From: Tamarix chinensis
Lineage: Eukaryota > Streptophyta > Magnoliopsida > Caryophyllales > Tamaricaceae
NCBI GenBank assembly: GCA_030549775.1
Contig: CM060176.1
Span: 99,280,303-99,344,302 of the forward strand
DNA length: 64,000 nt
Direction of reading: 5' to 3'
Shown here one piece after another: positions 12,821 to 24,660 of this stretch. A model generated the notes under the pieces. That model saw only the letters and a list, made by a program, of their open reading frames with translations. It was not told the DNA's origin and searched no databases. The first letter of the stretch is position 1, and every line of letters starts with the position of its first letter. The translations under genes were made by a program, and so were the position numbers.

Positions 12821-13679
12821 GGGGCAAAATGGTAATTTTTAATTAAAAGGGTATTATGGTAATTTTAGAGGTAAGGGTAAAGTGGTAATTTTGTAATTAA
12901 AGGGTAAAAGGGTAATTTTGGAATTAAAGGATAAATGGTAATTTTGGAGGCAAGGGCAAAGTGGTAATTTTATAATTAAAGGGTAAAAGGATAATTTTGG
13001 AATTAAAAGATAAAATGGTAATTTTGGAGATATAGGGATAAAGTGGTAATTTCGGAGGTAAGGGTAAAATGGTAAATTTGTAAGTAAAAGGATAAATTGG
13101 TAATTTTGGAGGCAAGGGTAAAATGGTAAATTTGTAAGTAAAAGGATAAATTGGTAATTTTGGAGGTGAGGGATAAAATGGTAATTTTGGAAGTAAAAAG
13201 GGTAAAATGGTAAATTGTAAATGAAAAGGGGCAAATTGGTAATTTCTAGAATAAGGGGGTAAAATGGTAATTTATAAGTGAAAAGGGCAAAATGGTAACT
13301 TATAAATGAAAAGGGTAAGGTGATAATTTGTAAATGAAAAAGGGGTAAAGTGGTAATTTTGGAATTAAAGGGGTACAAGGGTAAATTAGTAATTAAAAGG
13401 TAAATTAGTAATTTTGTAATTAAAGGGAAAAATGGTAATTTCATAATTAAAGGGTGTTATGGTAAATTTTGGAAGTTAAAGGGTAAATGGTGAATTTAAA
13501 TGTAAAAGGGCAAAATGGTAATTTTGTAAATAAAAGGGGTAAAGGGGAAATTGGAAATGAGTAACTTGGTAATTATGATGATAGAGAAAGGCAATTTGAT
13601 AATTTAAATAACTAAAGGGTAATTTGGTAAATTTTAATAATAGAGAAGGGTAGTTTGGTAATTATGATCATATAAAAGG
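12821..13679. repeat. Minisatellite, GGTAATTT type (first part)
   Basis: About 860 bp of irregular tandem units of roughly 20-40 bp built on AAAGGGTAAAATGGTAATTT. The array belongs to element A. Element B splits it, and the same units continue at 25361-25760. The 196-codon minus-strand frame at 12854-13444 is a product of this repeat and is not a gene. Confidence 0.9.
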
Positions 13680-14921
13680 TATAATCCCTCGAATTTTTAA
13701 AAGCCTATATTTTAATAAATAAATTTTATTTGGGATAAATTAGCCTTTAAATAATTTTAATTATTGGATTTTGAGCATATAAAATTTGATATAAATATTT
13801 AATAAATTAAAATAAATATTTTATTATTTTATCATACTCTTATTATTTAAATAATTTTCCAAATCATTACTTTACTAAAATTATCTTTTTAAAACCCTTA
13901 TATTTTAATTATATTAAATTAAATTATTAAATAAATTTATTACCCCAAAATATGGTATTTTATTATTTTATAAATTAAATCATTTTAGTTAAACCCATTT
14001 TCCTTTTCTTTTTCCTTTTTTTTTCTCTTTTTCCCCTCTTTTTCCTTTTCTTTCCTTTCCTTCCCTCCCTTATTTTTTTTCTTTTCCTCGACCTAGGCCG
14101 GCTGCTGGCCAAACTCACCCTCTCCCCTACGCGGCCCAGCTCCCGCGCCTCTCCTCTCCTAGCCAGTTCGGCCTTTCCTTTCTTCCTTTTCTTTTCCCCT
14201 GGACCGCCGGTCCAGCCCTGCACTTCATCTTCTACCTCCCGCTCGCACCCTACAACCGAAAATCTCGCCGGAAAAAAAGCCTGCAACGCCCACGCCACTG
14301 CACCGGCCATTCCTCCCCTCTCCTCCCCGTTGACTCCCCTACACTTTCGACCAGACCATTCCTCCCTTCTCCCGCACGCCATCCCTCTCTCTCCCCGACA
14401 ACACACGGTCTGCACACGCAAACCTGCGCCGACCACTCTCGCCGGACAGATGCCATAACCCTACCCCCTACTCTCCCACGCATCATTGTCGTTTTTCCTT
14501 CCCAATTGGCCTATAAATAACCCCGAAGGCTGCCTTAATCGAGTTTGGGATTTGGAGCCCAGAAAACCAAACCGTGCGCCGCCCCTTATTCAGCCAACCA
14601 TTCCTCCACCGTCGGCCTCCCGTTCCGGCCACCAAAATTCTCCCCGCACCGCCCTCTACACAACCCATCCCCCAAACTTCCCTACCTTGCCCTGCACGAG
14701 CCACCCCGGCCGTGCGAAATTGCCTCCCCGAATAGCCCATTCGACCCCCGCGCCACCTTCGTGTCGCCGATACCTCCGCCTGCAGCGCTGCCTCTACCCC
14801 CCAAAATAACCAGGGGATCCTGCCCTACCACCCCATACCTCCATTTTCCCCTACTTCCCTCTCCCCTAGCCTCCACATCCACCTCTCCAATTCTTGCTTC
14901 CTCCACCGCCGCAGCCGCAGC
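13680..14921 (+). mobile_element. LTR-like element B, 5' segment
   Basis: Begins TATAATCCC, the family start TGTAATCCC with G changed to A. The 5-bp duplication AAAGG lies at 13675-13679 and 25356-25360, exactly identical, and B breaks A's minisatellite. Net length is about 4.59 kb without the hAT. This segment has the AT-rich lead and a GC- and pyrimidine-rich tract (about 14000-14920) whose open frames (14486-15039) run into the hAT end and are not conserved with A. Confidence 0.88.
14914..14921. repeat. Target-site duplication of the hAT transposon (left)
   Basis: GCCGCAGC at 14914-14921 is repeated exactly at 22004-22011, immediately outside the terminal inverted repeats. Eight bp is the hallmark of hAT insertion. 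Confidence 0.95.
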
Positions 14922-14934
14922 TAGGGCTGTGCAT

Positions 14935-15085
14935 TTGCGGATATCCGTATCCGATCGGATAATTTTTTCGGATATCCGATCCGATCGGATATTGGATATC
15001 CAACATCCGAATCTGCATCCGAACAATCCGGATATCTGATATTCTAGATATCCGAAATATCGGATCGGATTTCGGATATATCCGA
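14935..15085. repeat. hAT subterminal repeat block (left)
   Basis: Dense clustered copies of GGATATCCG, ATCCGATCGGAT and variants in both orientations. Such repeats next to hAT ends are typically transposase-binding sites. The matching block is at 21810-21985. Confidence 0.85.
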
Positions 15086-15753
15086 TTATTGTGTCCAAAT
15101 ATCCACTTTTTTTTCATTACCTGTAATCCTGTTATTATAATCTATAATTACAAAAAAATTTACAGAAACACTTCTTTAATTCAGAAATTTATAATTACTA
15201 TGATTGGGTTGGCTATAATTACTATTTTATCAATATTTCAGACAATATATAAGATATTTATCAATATTTGATTGATTGGTCTTTAACAATATTTAACTAT
15301 TTTTACCAATATTAGGAATAAAATCCAGAGTAGAAGTGTACATCATTCCTCCTCATCAAACACCACATCCAAACTCCACTGCTAAAAACCAGGACCCAAA
15401 TGTCCAGAATAACCTATTCAGCAACAGATTCACGTCATCCACACTTCCACAGTCACAAAAAAAAAATACAAAATTGCAACACTCACATAATGATATTTCT
15501 GGTGGTTTAAAGAGGAACTTCCATTGCTTTTTCACATACATTGCCATCAGTGAACGCAAAGGTTTAAATCCTAATACATATCCCAGAAGAGCATTCTTTT
15601 AAAAAATTGTATCCTGTTGAATCTGAGCTTTTGAACAAGCATAACAATGACGGGTGCGGCATACTTTGGGTTCAAACCTTGTTCAGGCCTTCAATTCATA
15701 ACAAACATATCCATCCAGCTAGGACATCACATCTCAGTTCTATCCTTCATCAA

Positions 15754-15945
15754 ATCACTTCAGCCCGCACATTCAATACACTAGGGTTTAGTGCTAGAAC
15801 AAATTCAAGCCCCTCCTATCCAACAGGAGATTTCACAGCCACCCCAATCATAGATTATAATCACAGGAGATTTCATTACCTGTGAAGAAACCTGCATTCA
15901 AGAGGTACAAATCAAATCACTTCAGCCCGCACATTCAATACACTA
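15754..15945. repeat. Direct repeat inside the hAT 3' region
   Basis: The phrase CACTTCAGCCCGCACATTCA occurs at about 15758 and again at about 15918, each followed by ATACACTA. A short internal duplication of unknown role. Confidence 0.7.
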
Positions 15946-16339
15946 TTGGTTGTGGCATAATCTCAATTAAGTCCAGTGTCCACAGCTTCACCTAGCCTAG
16001 AAGATTAAAAACCAGATAATATATTGTCAAAATGACACCATTCACTCTCCCTATGTTTTTTTAGCTTTGTCAACACAAACTTGTTTAGTAAACCAGCTTC
16101 CACTCATAATTTAACATCCCAACAGAAAAAAAAGCACACATGATGAAATAACTTCAAAGCATAAGATTATGCCACAAAAGCTCACAACCAAGGATGTAAC
16201 CCCTTATCATATAAAAATATATGTTACTGTGAAAACCAACATACCTTGCCAGAACACATGATAAGGCGCCTAATATTAGGCTCAAGATCTAAGTGGAGAT
16301 TCTGATCCTTTATGAGCTGCTTAAATCTAGTTCCTTGTT

Positions 16340-16600
16340 TGTCAAAACCTGCATACAAAATTTATACTGAACCTGCATACAAAAATAACAGTAAAATTAC
16401 TCAACCTCCATACAAAAATTATAGAAACACTACATACAAAAATTTTACTCAACCTGACTGCTGACAACCTGCATACAAAAATTATAGTAAAATTACTCAA
16501 CCTGCATATAAAAATTACAGAAACACTTCTTTAATTCAAGAATTCAACAATGTATTATAAATTTATAATCCACTTTTCTTTAATTGCTCAACCTGCATAC
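16340..16600. repeat. Imperfect tandem repeat in the hAT 3' region
   Basis: At least five imperfect copies of a unit beginning AACCTGCATACAAAAATT with AGTAAAATTACTC following. It lies downstream of the transposase stop codon on the minus strand. Confidence 0.75.
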
Positions 16601-17315
16601 AAAAAAATTAAAACATTTTTCAGAAATCAGTATACTATTACAGTAAATTCAATACATCCATATCCAAAATATAACATATAAATAACTTTATAATCATTAA
16701 CTCCCAAGTAGCTAGCAGCCTAGCATATCAATAAAATATACAAACTACAAAGCATACACATGCTAGGCTGCTAGCATTCAAAAAATAATTTTAGCCATAC
16801 AAAATTACATGTCTGGCCCCTAATGTTTCAAAATAAACCGCCCCTACTTAGTACTTACTTATACTAGCCTTCCAAAAAATACCAGGCCAAATACAGCAAG
16901 AACTAATTACATATGTTCTTGCTTAATTACATTGCAAGTCTGCAAGAACTAATTACATGTACCAGGCCTTCCAAAAATTACATATACCAGGCCAAGTACA
17001 ACAACAACTAACTAATTACATATATCAAGCTATCAGCATTCAGCACGACATTCACAAAAAATATTAGTTCTTCTTGCTAATTAATTATATATATGCCTGA
17101 TTGAAGTAATTTTTTCAAAAGATAGTAAGCTGCAAGTTGGCTCTATACTTCTCGTGCTCCTACATAGTTGCACTGAAGTCAGGTTGTGCATGGCTCCTGC
17201 AAGCCTGTTCTGCAAATCTGCCACAATAAATCAAAACAGACATAACTTTATAGATCATGCATAGAAAATACTTGTAAAGAACAACCAATAATAACTTAAT
17301 TGATTCATGGCAACA

Positions 17316-19619
17316 TTACATGTCATCAAACTCAGTGATATCTGATTCGTCTATTTCCAACATAGAAGGTAGGAACTTAACATCTGGAAAAAAAAATAGA
17401 CTTGAATTAAAATGACATGATTATTAAAAACAACATAATAAAATAATAGAAAATATACTCAGAATAAATGATAAAAATAAAATAATACAATTACCTTCTT
17501 CAATCTTATTAAGATCCTCAAGACATTCTTCAACACAAAAATGCTCACGAGATGATCGCAACCAGTCTTGAGTGCAGATTAAAGCTTCCACCATCCTAGG
17601 AGTTAAGGAACTCTGAAATGAATCTAATACACGACCACCAGTGCTGAAAGCAGACTCAGATGCAACAGTCGAAATAGGCATAGCTAATACATCCTTCGCC
17701 ATCAGAGAAAGAACCTCAAAACACTTTCCATCATGCTTCCACCAAGAAAGTATGTCAAAATTTCTACCAGCAGGAGTAGCATATAATTTCTCCTCTAAAT
17801 ACCTATCCAAGTCAGTTTTTTCAGCAACCAAAGAAGACTCTATAGCTTGAACAGAATCTTGAAATTCTTTCTCAGTCATATCTCTTGCATTTTTTAGCAT
17901 ATGACACCCAATATCATTCTCACATTCAACCAAAACTGAAGATTGATGTGGAGTTGAGGGAAAATGAACCTTTGAAGCATAAAACTCAAACAACTTCTTT
18001 AAAGTATCCTTAACTTTTTCAAGCAGCTCACAAGCAACCTCAGCTCCAAAAAACTTATTAATTGCCCATTCAACATATTTCATTTTCCTCCTAGGGTCAA
18101 GGATAACAGCAACAAACAGCAAAACATTTGTATTTTTTGACCCTCCCCAATATTTATCATATTTTCTCTTCATACTCAAAGCCATTGTACCCATGTCAAA
18201 ATCATCACCATCACATGCAATACAAATCATATTCAAAATTGCAACAATCTCTTGCAAATACATATTCCCCGTGACATATAATGAACCAGAAATTCTTAAA
18301 GTAGTGTCATAAAAAGATTCCAAGAAAGGAAGTAAGACACGAATGTGGTCCCAATCATCATCGGTAGGCACACCTTTTAGCTTCTCCATCTCATCACGAT
18401 ACTTTTTATCCCTTTTTAACAAATCAAAAGCTTTCCTCAATTGCAAAGCAGCATCTAACATCAAATAGGTAGAGTTCCACCTAGTTTCTACATCCAAGCA
18501 AAGAAGTTTTTTGGATACTATTTTCTCTTGTTCAACACATGTCTTAAAATTTTTCATTCTAGCCAAAGAAGACCTCACATATCTAACAGCAAACCGAACT
18601 CTAAGAATGTGATCACTAGAGTCTTTCAAACCCTCCTTTACAACAAGACTCAATATGTGGGCAGCACATCTTACATGTAAACAAGAGCCATCCAAAACAG
18701 ACCCACCCCAACAATTGAGTCTTTCTCTTAAATAATCAACACATTTATCATTGGAACTCGCATTATCAACAGTTATTGTTAAGATCTTATCAATATTCCA
18801 ATCAAGCAAGCATCGTTCTATAGACCGCCCAATAACCTCACCAGAATGACCTGCTATAGGACAGAAGTTAATAATTTTTTTTTGCAGCTTCCAATTCTTG
18901 TCAATGAAGTGGGCAGTTAAAACCATATAACCCAAATTTTGACATGAAGACCAAGCATCCGTTGTGAGACAAACTCGAACTGAATTTTTCTTAAAGAATG
19001 AACTCAACTTCTTTTTTTCCTTCATAAATAATTCTAAAATATCCCTAGCAACAGTGGTTCGAGAAGGAATTACAGCTTTTGGTTGTGTGACTTGCATATT
19101 CCTTCTAAAGCCCTCCCTTTCCACAAATCTAAAGGGCAGTTCATCAAGGACTATCATTTCAGCTAATGATTTCCTATGATCTGCACTATTAAATGACCAA
19201 TTACAAAGACGAATCCCCTTTAGAACATTTTCACTATCAATAGGATCATTCCTAAGAGCAGACTGATATGTAAGAAGCTTTTGATTCTTCTCTACATTTG
19301 GTGGGTATCTTTTACAACATTTTAAGTGATTACTCAAGTTTGAAGTGCCTTTTGATGGAGCAGCAACATATTGCATATTACAATATAAACACATTGCTTT
19401 TTGGTCTCTCTTATCAATGCATGGCAACTTCTTAAAATGTTCCCACACCCATGATCTATACTTCTTAATTTCAGGTTTCACAGTGTCAGAGGCTTCAACA
19501 TCATCAGTAATGTTAGGCGTAAAAGGGTTTAACGGATCAGGGGGGATAGAAAACATATCTGGTGAAAAACCTGGAGGAGGGCTCTTAGCTTCATCCCCAA
19601 GATCTATACTCTCTTCCAT
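17316..19619 (-). CDS. hAT transposase (BED zinc finger, RICESLEEPER-like)
   Basis: Cut-and-paste transposase, 730 residues in two coding exons: 19619-17495 and 17383-17316. The intron (17384-17494) has GT-AG borders; without it the frame runs on into 23 unrelated hydrophobic residues. The start was chosen at 19619 (MEESIDLG) because the 14 in-frame codons upstream cross a good acceptor (CAG at 19635-19637) and look like intron sequence. Domains: BED-type zinc finger at about 55-105 (C77, C80, H98, C101/C102); RNase H-like catalytic core with D221 (TTDAW) and D285 (TVDNAS), and a CAAH motif at 318-321; hAT C-terminal dimerisation region at about 610-695 (LSWW, ASESAFS), where E655 is the likely third acidic residue. 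The last exon adds an acidic tail ending EFDDM. Length and motif order fit functional plant hAT proteins, and no internal stop or frameshift is present. Similar proteins are often annotated as host zinc-finger genes, but here the gene sits inside a bounded transposon. Confidence 0.93.
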
Positions 19620-19634
19620 TATATGAACTTCGCA

Positions 19635-21300
19635 CTGCACAATCACAAAAATGAAACACAAGTTAATAATTAGATTTTAGTAAGTTATTTTAGCAACTAA
19701 ATTAAAACAGTAAAGTCACCAACAACAATAAGGCTGCTGAAAAGAGACATTATTATTATTTTTTGGATAAATAATCACAAGAGCAGCAAAAAAAAACAAC
19801 ATCATTCAAGCTTTGGAGCTTTAGACTCTCTATAGCAGGACTTAGCATGGGCACTAGTAGTCTAGTAGGTGCATGGCGAAACAAAACCTAACCTCCTCCA
19901 AGTTAGAGAGACCAATCGGCCAAAAAGGACTTGAACTTGAAGGAAGCTCTTGTAGTAGTAGTGAAGGAAGCAACCAAGATCATGCATTGTGCAGTGGAAT
20001 TTACCTAGCACACTAAAGTAGAACTTATTTTTGTTTATGGTTTAAGTTCTAATAGTGTTTTAAAGGTCTTGTGGAAATAAACTACATCATCCTAGTTAGA
20101 AAATTAATGGCCCTTGATTGGTCATAGGAGAATTCAATGCCATCTTAGCAACCGATGAAAAGGCTAGGGGATTCCTACACTAAGAAGATACACAATGTTT
20201 CCAATATTACCTATATGTGTGTGGAATGGATTACCTACTTGACCTAAATTTACTTGGTATAACCAACAAGACCCCCTTCAAAGTGTAATTTACCCTACAT
20301 AGAGGAGTGGGGAATGTAACATGAATTAACATATTTGATCATTGTGCCCTAAAAGTTTAAATTTAAGTAGAATCTCAACAAGGAGCCAATCCCTTTAGAT
20401 TATGCAATTTCTGGACAAATCATTTTTGTAACACCTCAAAGTTTAATTCAATTTTTTTTCTCTATTCTTGCAGAAGATAAATGTAAAATAATTGGGTGTT
20501 AACACTTAACACCATACTTAATTACTCATTATGAGTTTGGTTATTCTACCATTTTCATATCAAGTATAACTATAAGGCAAAAAATTAATGAGTCTAAATA
20601 AGATAACAAGAAAATAAGGGGAATTTTATGAATATAAATAAAATTTCAAAGATAAACAAAAAGGAGACCGAAGAATAAACAATAAACAGCCAACAAAGAT
20701 AATAAAATAAAAATCCAGCAGCATATAAGCCTAGAAATTAGTATAACACACGCAAACAAACAAAGCATCCCTAACCATCCCAAGATTTCTAACTGTAAAT
20801 CAACCAAAAAACATAAATATCAGCCTTTAAATAATTAAACGATGCAGCAACAAAATTGACACCCAACAACAAACTCAACAAGAAAATCAACATAGAAATG
20901 CTTAAATCATTCAAAGAACTAAATAAAAGAAAAATTAAATAACTTTACCTCTTGTATACTCGTTGTCTTCGCCGACCGTTGTTCAAAATATAAACCCTAA
21001 GAACAAAGATCAAGTTAATACTTAATAACATAGAAAAAATTAATAGTTATAAATGACGATGATAGATGATAAATGGTAAACAAAACAAAAAAAAAATTGA
21101 AAAGAAGAATAGCACAACACTCACCTCGGATGATGAAAGGCGACGGAATTGACAGCGAGTCAGCGATGGAGCTCAGAACTAGAGTTCAAGAAATGGAAGA
21201 ACAGGAGATCGAAGAGGAAGGAAATGGAGGAGGAGATCAAAGAGCTGAATCGTGGAAGACGGGAAGTAGAGTTAGGGTTTCAAATTTTCAATTTCATTTG
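19635..21300 (-). other. Probable 5' untranslated exons of the hAT transposase gene
   Basis: Splice signals on the minus strand suggest two non-coding exons. Exon 1 ends at 21125 before GTGAGT. Exon 2 spans 20996-20949, preceded by TTGTTCTTAG and followed by GTAAAG. The third exon starts at 19634 after TTGTGCAG, 15 bp before the start codon. Exon 1's start, perhaps about 21300, was not determined. The model rests only on splice motifs. The small plus-strand frames at 21073-21423 are antisense to exon 1 and are not called. Confidence 0.45.
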
Positions 21301-21589
21301 GAGAGAAAGAAAATACAGCTGCGGGGTGCGGGGCAGACTGCCAAAAGCCTCTGCGCTGAGAAAGAAAAAAAGAACAGAATATGCGGTGCATCTGGCCCCT
21401 GCGCTGCCTGTGTAATTGACTAATTGTGCATAGTGTATACTGTAGTATGTGTAAATTACACGGTGTAATAGAAAGACAGCAGGGGTGGGCCTTCGTTTTT
21501 TTCTGCTTGGTTTCGCTGACTAGGTGCCACGAGGCAGCCACTCTGCCGACACAGCATGTGTGCGTGACTGCGTGCGTGCTGTGAGCCTG

Positions 21590-21655
21590 TGATGTAGTGT
21601 GTAGTGCTGCTGTGTAGTGTGTCTGTGTCACTGTGTGTGTCTGTGTGTGTGTGGG
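21590..21655. repeat. TG-rich simple repeat in the hAT 5' region
   Basis: Runs of TGTGTG and GTGTAGTG upstream of the transposase gene. The minus-strand frames over it (21272-21695) are low-complexity and are not called as genes. Confidence 0.7.
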
Positions 21656-21809
21656 ATGTCCAATTTCCATCCCCATGTCCCGAGCCACACGCCAAGGAAG
21701 GGTTGTGTTGAAAAGAAAATATATTGAAGCTTTAATATTAATATTTGTAATAGGAAAGAAAAAAATTAGATTAGATTTAAATTATTAAATATAATATATT
21801 TATTTTTAG

Positions 21810-21985
21810 AACCGGATAATTTTAGCGGATCAGATTATCCACTAAAAACCCGGATCGGATATCTGCTCCGGTCAAACTTATATTTGACCGGATCGGATAT
21901 CCGCTCCGCTTTTCAAAAATCGGATCGGATATCCAAAATTTCGGATCGGTTTTTTCGGATACCGGATCAGTTTTTCGGATTCCGG
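21810..21985. repeat. hAT subterminal repeat block (right)
   Basis: Repeated CGGATCGGATATCC-type motifs in both orientations, mirroring 14935-15085. It abuts the right terminal inverted repeat. Confidence 0.85.
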
Positions 21986-22249
21986 TTTTTTTGCACAGCC
22001 CTAGCCGCAGCCGTCACCGGCACCACCACCCAGCCAGGTTGCCCCCAATTCCTTGAACCCTAAACCCTGAATAATAAAAGTATTAATGATTTTTAATATT
22101 ATTAACTATTATTATTAGTGTTATTATGATTATTATCAACATTATTATTATTATTACTATTATTACTACCACTATGATTACTATTAGGTCCTAACATTTA
22201 TCCCTAAGAACTTCTAATTAATGGTATTAATTAATACTAAAACCTTGTT

Positions 22250-22250
22250 G

Positions 22251-22295
<45 letters not shown>

Positions 22296-22512
22296 GATAT
22301 TTATTAATCTAACTATGACTAACATCGTTATTATCTCTATTATTATTATTATTATTATTTTAGTATTCTTACTATTATTAGTATTATTACTATTATTACT
22401 ATTATCATTATCGTTATTATTATTATTATCATGGTTATGGTGGTTATTGTTGTTATTATTATTATTGTTCTTACTCTTAGTATTATCATTATCATCATCA
22501 TCATCATCATCA

Positions 22513-22549
<37 letters not shown>

Positions 22550-22694
22550 CAACATTATTATTATTATTATTATTATTATTATCGTTATATTTACTATATT
22601 TATTACTTTAACTATTATTACCATCGTTATTATCCTTAATATTATTATTTAATATTATTATTTTTAGTATTCTTATTATGATTAGTATTGCCAC

Positions 22695-22757
<63 letters not shown>

Positions 22758-22920
22758 CGTGATCATGGTTGTTGTTGTTGTTATTATTATTATTATTATC
22801 ATTATTATTAGTATTACTAATACTACTACGATTTCAATTATTACTATCATCATTATTATCATTATAACCATTCTTATTATTGTTATGAGTAGTATTCTTA
22901 TTATTATTAGTATCATTAAT
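22250..22920. repeat. ATT/ATC trinucleotide microsatellite
   Basis: About 670 bp almost wholly of ATT units with patches of ATC, GTT and ACT. Frames of isoleucine or leucine repeats on both strands (for example 22294-22611) are artefacts. Confidence 0.95.
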
Positions 22921-23157
22921 AATATTGTTATTAGTAATATTGAAACCCTTACTTTAATACTATGGATTTTACTAAGACTTACTTTGATTAGTGGTGATTT
23001 GTTTAACTATCTTGAGAATAATAATAAACCTACCCTTTTATTTATAAACTACTATTATTAATATTGGCCTTAGTATTAGGCCATGATAGGGGTAAGATAG
23101 GAAAATTATGGTAATTCCGGTAGAGGGAAATTAACTCTTAGTATTTCCCTCTTATAG

Positions 23158-23219
23158 GTGAACTAAGTCAAAACCCCCAGGAGGCGTAGGAGCGTGCTCC
23201 AAGCCCGGCGCCGATTTAG
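23158..23219 (+). other. Splice-like island of element B
   Basis: Sixty-two bp bounded by CTTATAG (acceptor-like) and GTAAGGAC (donor-like). It is GC-richer than its surroundings and in the same place as in A, C, D and E. Confidence 0.4.
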
Positions 23220-24241
23220 GTAAGGACGTAACTAAGTCCGCCTGTGTGTTACGTGTTTTACTTGGCTTGGATGCCTTGTACGATTTATATGTTGTGTCCT
23301 ATATGTTATCCATTTTTATTATGTAGAGCAGCTTGGAACCGAGGTATGTTCTCGTGCTCTTGTCTGGTATGTGCTAATATGGATATGCTGTAAATATAAT
23401 GTGATGTGATGTGACCCTTAGGACATGCATACTAGGTTATTTGATGAGGTGTTGTGGAATGGGGGCATGAAAGAGAAAAATGAGAAATTAAGATAACCAA
23501 GGGGAAGTAAGTTGGCTAACGTAAGTAAGGATGACCTAGGTAATCTGTGATTTGTGAATGGACGAGAAAAAGGGGAATTAAATAAAATGGAAGAGTGGGA
23601 GAAACCAAAGTTACATGGGAGGAACTAGGGTTTGCATGGAAATAATAGGGTTTGGCATGGTAGAGATCAAGGGGTTTGCATGGGGAGGTTAAGGTCTACA
23701 TGGGGGTGAACCTTACGTATGGAAGGTTACTTTGGGACGTGGGGAAGGCAATGGAAGGTTTATTTGGGAGTCTGGAGGCTCAAGGTGAAAAATAGTACGT
23801 AGGATAATATAAGGGTACCTAGGGACTGGCTAAGGTTTGGGGAGGAAACCCTAATGTGAGAAGGTGGAAAAAGAAAAAGAAAATAATAAAAATAAATGAG
23901 GAAGAGCGAGGTATGAGGGGAGAGTTGAGTCTGAGGGTCATGACACGTAGGGCATTAAAATAGTGTGGGTTGTGGGAGGCAGAGAAGGAAGGGCCACATA
24001 GGCCCAGATTAGGGTTTTTGGTGAAAACCCTAGGGTAAGGTGGTGAGTAGACCTTGGGTATAAGGTGGTGGGCCCTGACCCACACACTTAAAAGTTGGGT
24101 TTCCGGTGTGAGAAAATGGGTTAAGGGAAGGATGTCGAGGCGAGTTAGGAGGTGCAGAAGTCTCAAGATATGAGATAGGCCCTCTTGGGAGGATAAGGGC
24201 GGATATAGTTAGCAATGCATGTCAAGGGTGAAAATATTTTG

Positions 24242-24660
24242 AATAAGATATGTTAAGACACTAATCACTTACAGAGAAAGATATTGAGCCGGACCCAGAC
24301 CGGTCCACCGGCGAATAATAGTGGCTAGGGTCGGGGTGCCCTACATGACCGGTCCACCGGCGAATAATAGTGGCAGGGTATGTTACCCTCGTGACCGTTC
24401 CACCGGCTATAATAGTGGGGGATTCCATGCTCAACAAACCAATCATAATAATGATAAGACATGGGAAATATACGAATATTTACAGTGGAACACCTTGTGA
24501 GTCGGGGCCAGACCGGTCCATAGGCAAATAATAGTGTCAGGGTATGTTACCCTCGTGACCGGTCCACCGGCTAAAACAGTGGCAGGACATGACCCTCGTA
24601 ACCGTTCCACCGACTATAATAGTGGGGTTCCAGCACTCACATGGGTTGATAAAGACTATG
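24242..24660 (+). repeat. Double motif array of element B
   Basis: Two arrays (about 24290-24430 and 24500-24635). Each opens with a spacer ending in GGACCCAGACC or GGGGCCAGACC and contains two or three units of ACCGGTCCACCGG followed by AATAATAGTGGC at 46-49 bp spacing. The spacer between units can form a hairpin: AGGGTA-TGT-TACCCT at about 24374-24388. Confidence 0.85.

Larger units (their letters stand above)
10741..13679 (+). mobile_element. LTR-like element A, 5' segment
   Basis: Begins TGTAATCCCCC. The 5-bp duplication CTACT is at 10736-10740 and 27372-27376, so A sits in C. Net length is about 4.95 kb without element B. Order: AT-rich lead (to about 11060), strongly pyrimidine-rich and GC-rich tract (11060-12270), splice-like island (12429-12474), then a minisatellite (12821-13679) that B interrupts. 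A and B share their first 320 bp closely (compare 10741-11060 with 13680-14000), so they are one subfamily. Confidence 0.87.
14922..22003 (-). mobile_element. Complete hAT transposon, apparently autonomous
   Basis: A 7082-bp element with 12-bp perfect terminal inverted repeats (TAGGGCTGTGCA at 14922-14933 and its reverse complement at 21992-22003) and a perfect 8-bp duplication. Both ends carry about 150 bp of subterminal repeats rich in CGGATATCC and ATCGGAT. One transposase gene, transcribed on the minus strand, occupies the centre. Identical duplications and an unbroken gene suggest a recent insertion. It is the innermost and therefore the youngest element of the nest. Between the genes and ends (15100-17300 and 19640-21800) nothing else coding was found. 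Confidence 0.95.

Noticed and set aside
12854..13444. 196-codon minus-strand frame
   Set aside because: Made entirely of the GGTAATTT minisatellite.
17641..19626. Plus-strand frames over the hAT gene
   Set aside because: Antisense shadows of the transposase.
22294..22916. Leucine/isoleucine-repeat frames on both strands
   Set aside because: Translations of an ATT/ATC microsatellite.
24242..24660. CRISPR-like array of short repeats with spacers
   Set aside because: Plant nuclear DNA. Units are imperfect, recur inside several dispersed elements and have homologous, not unique, spacers.
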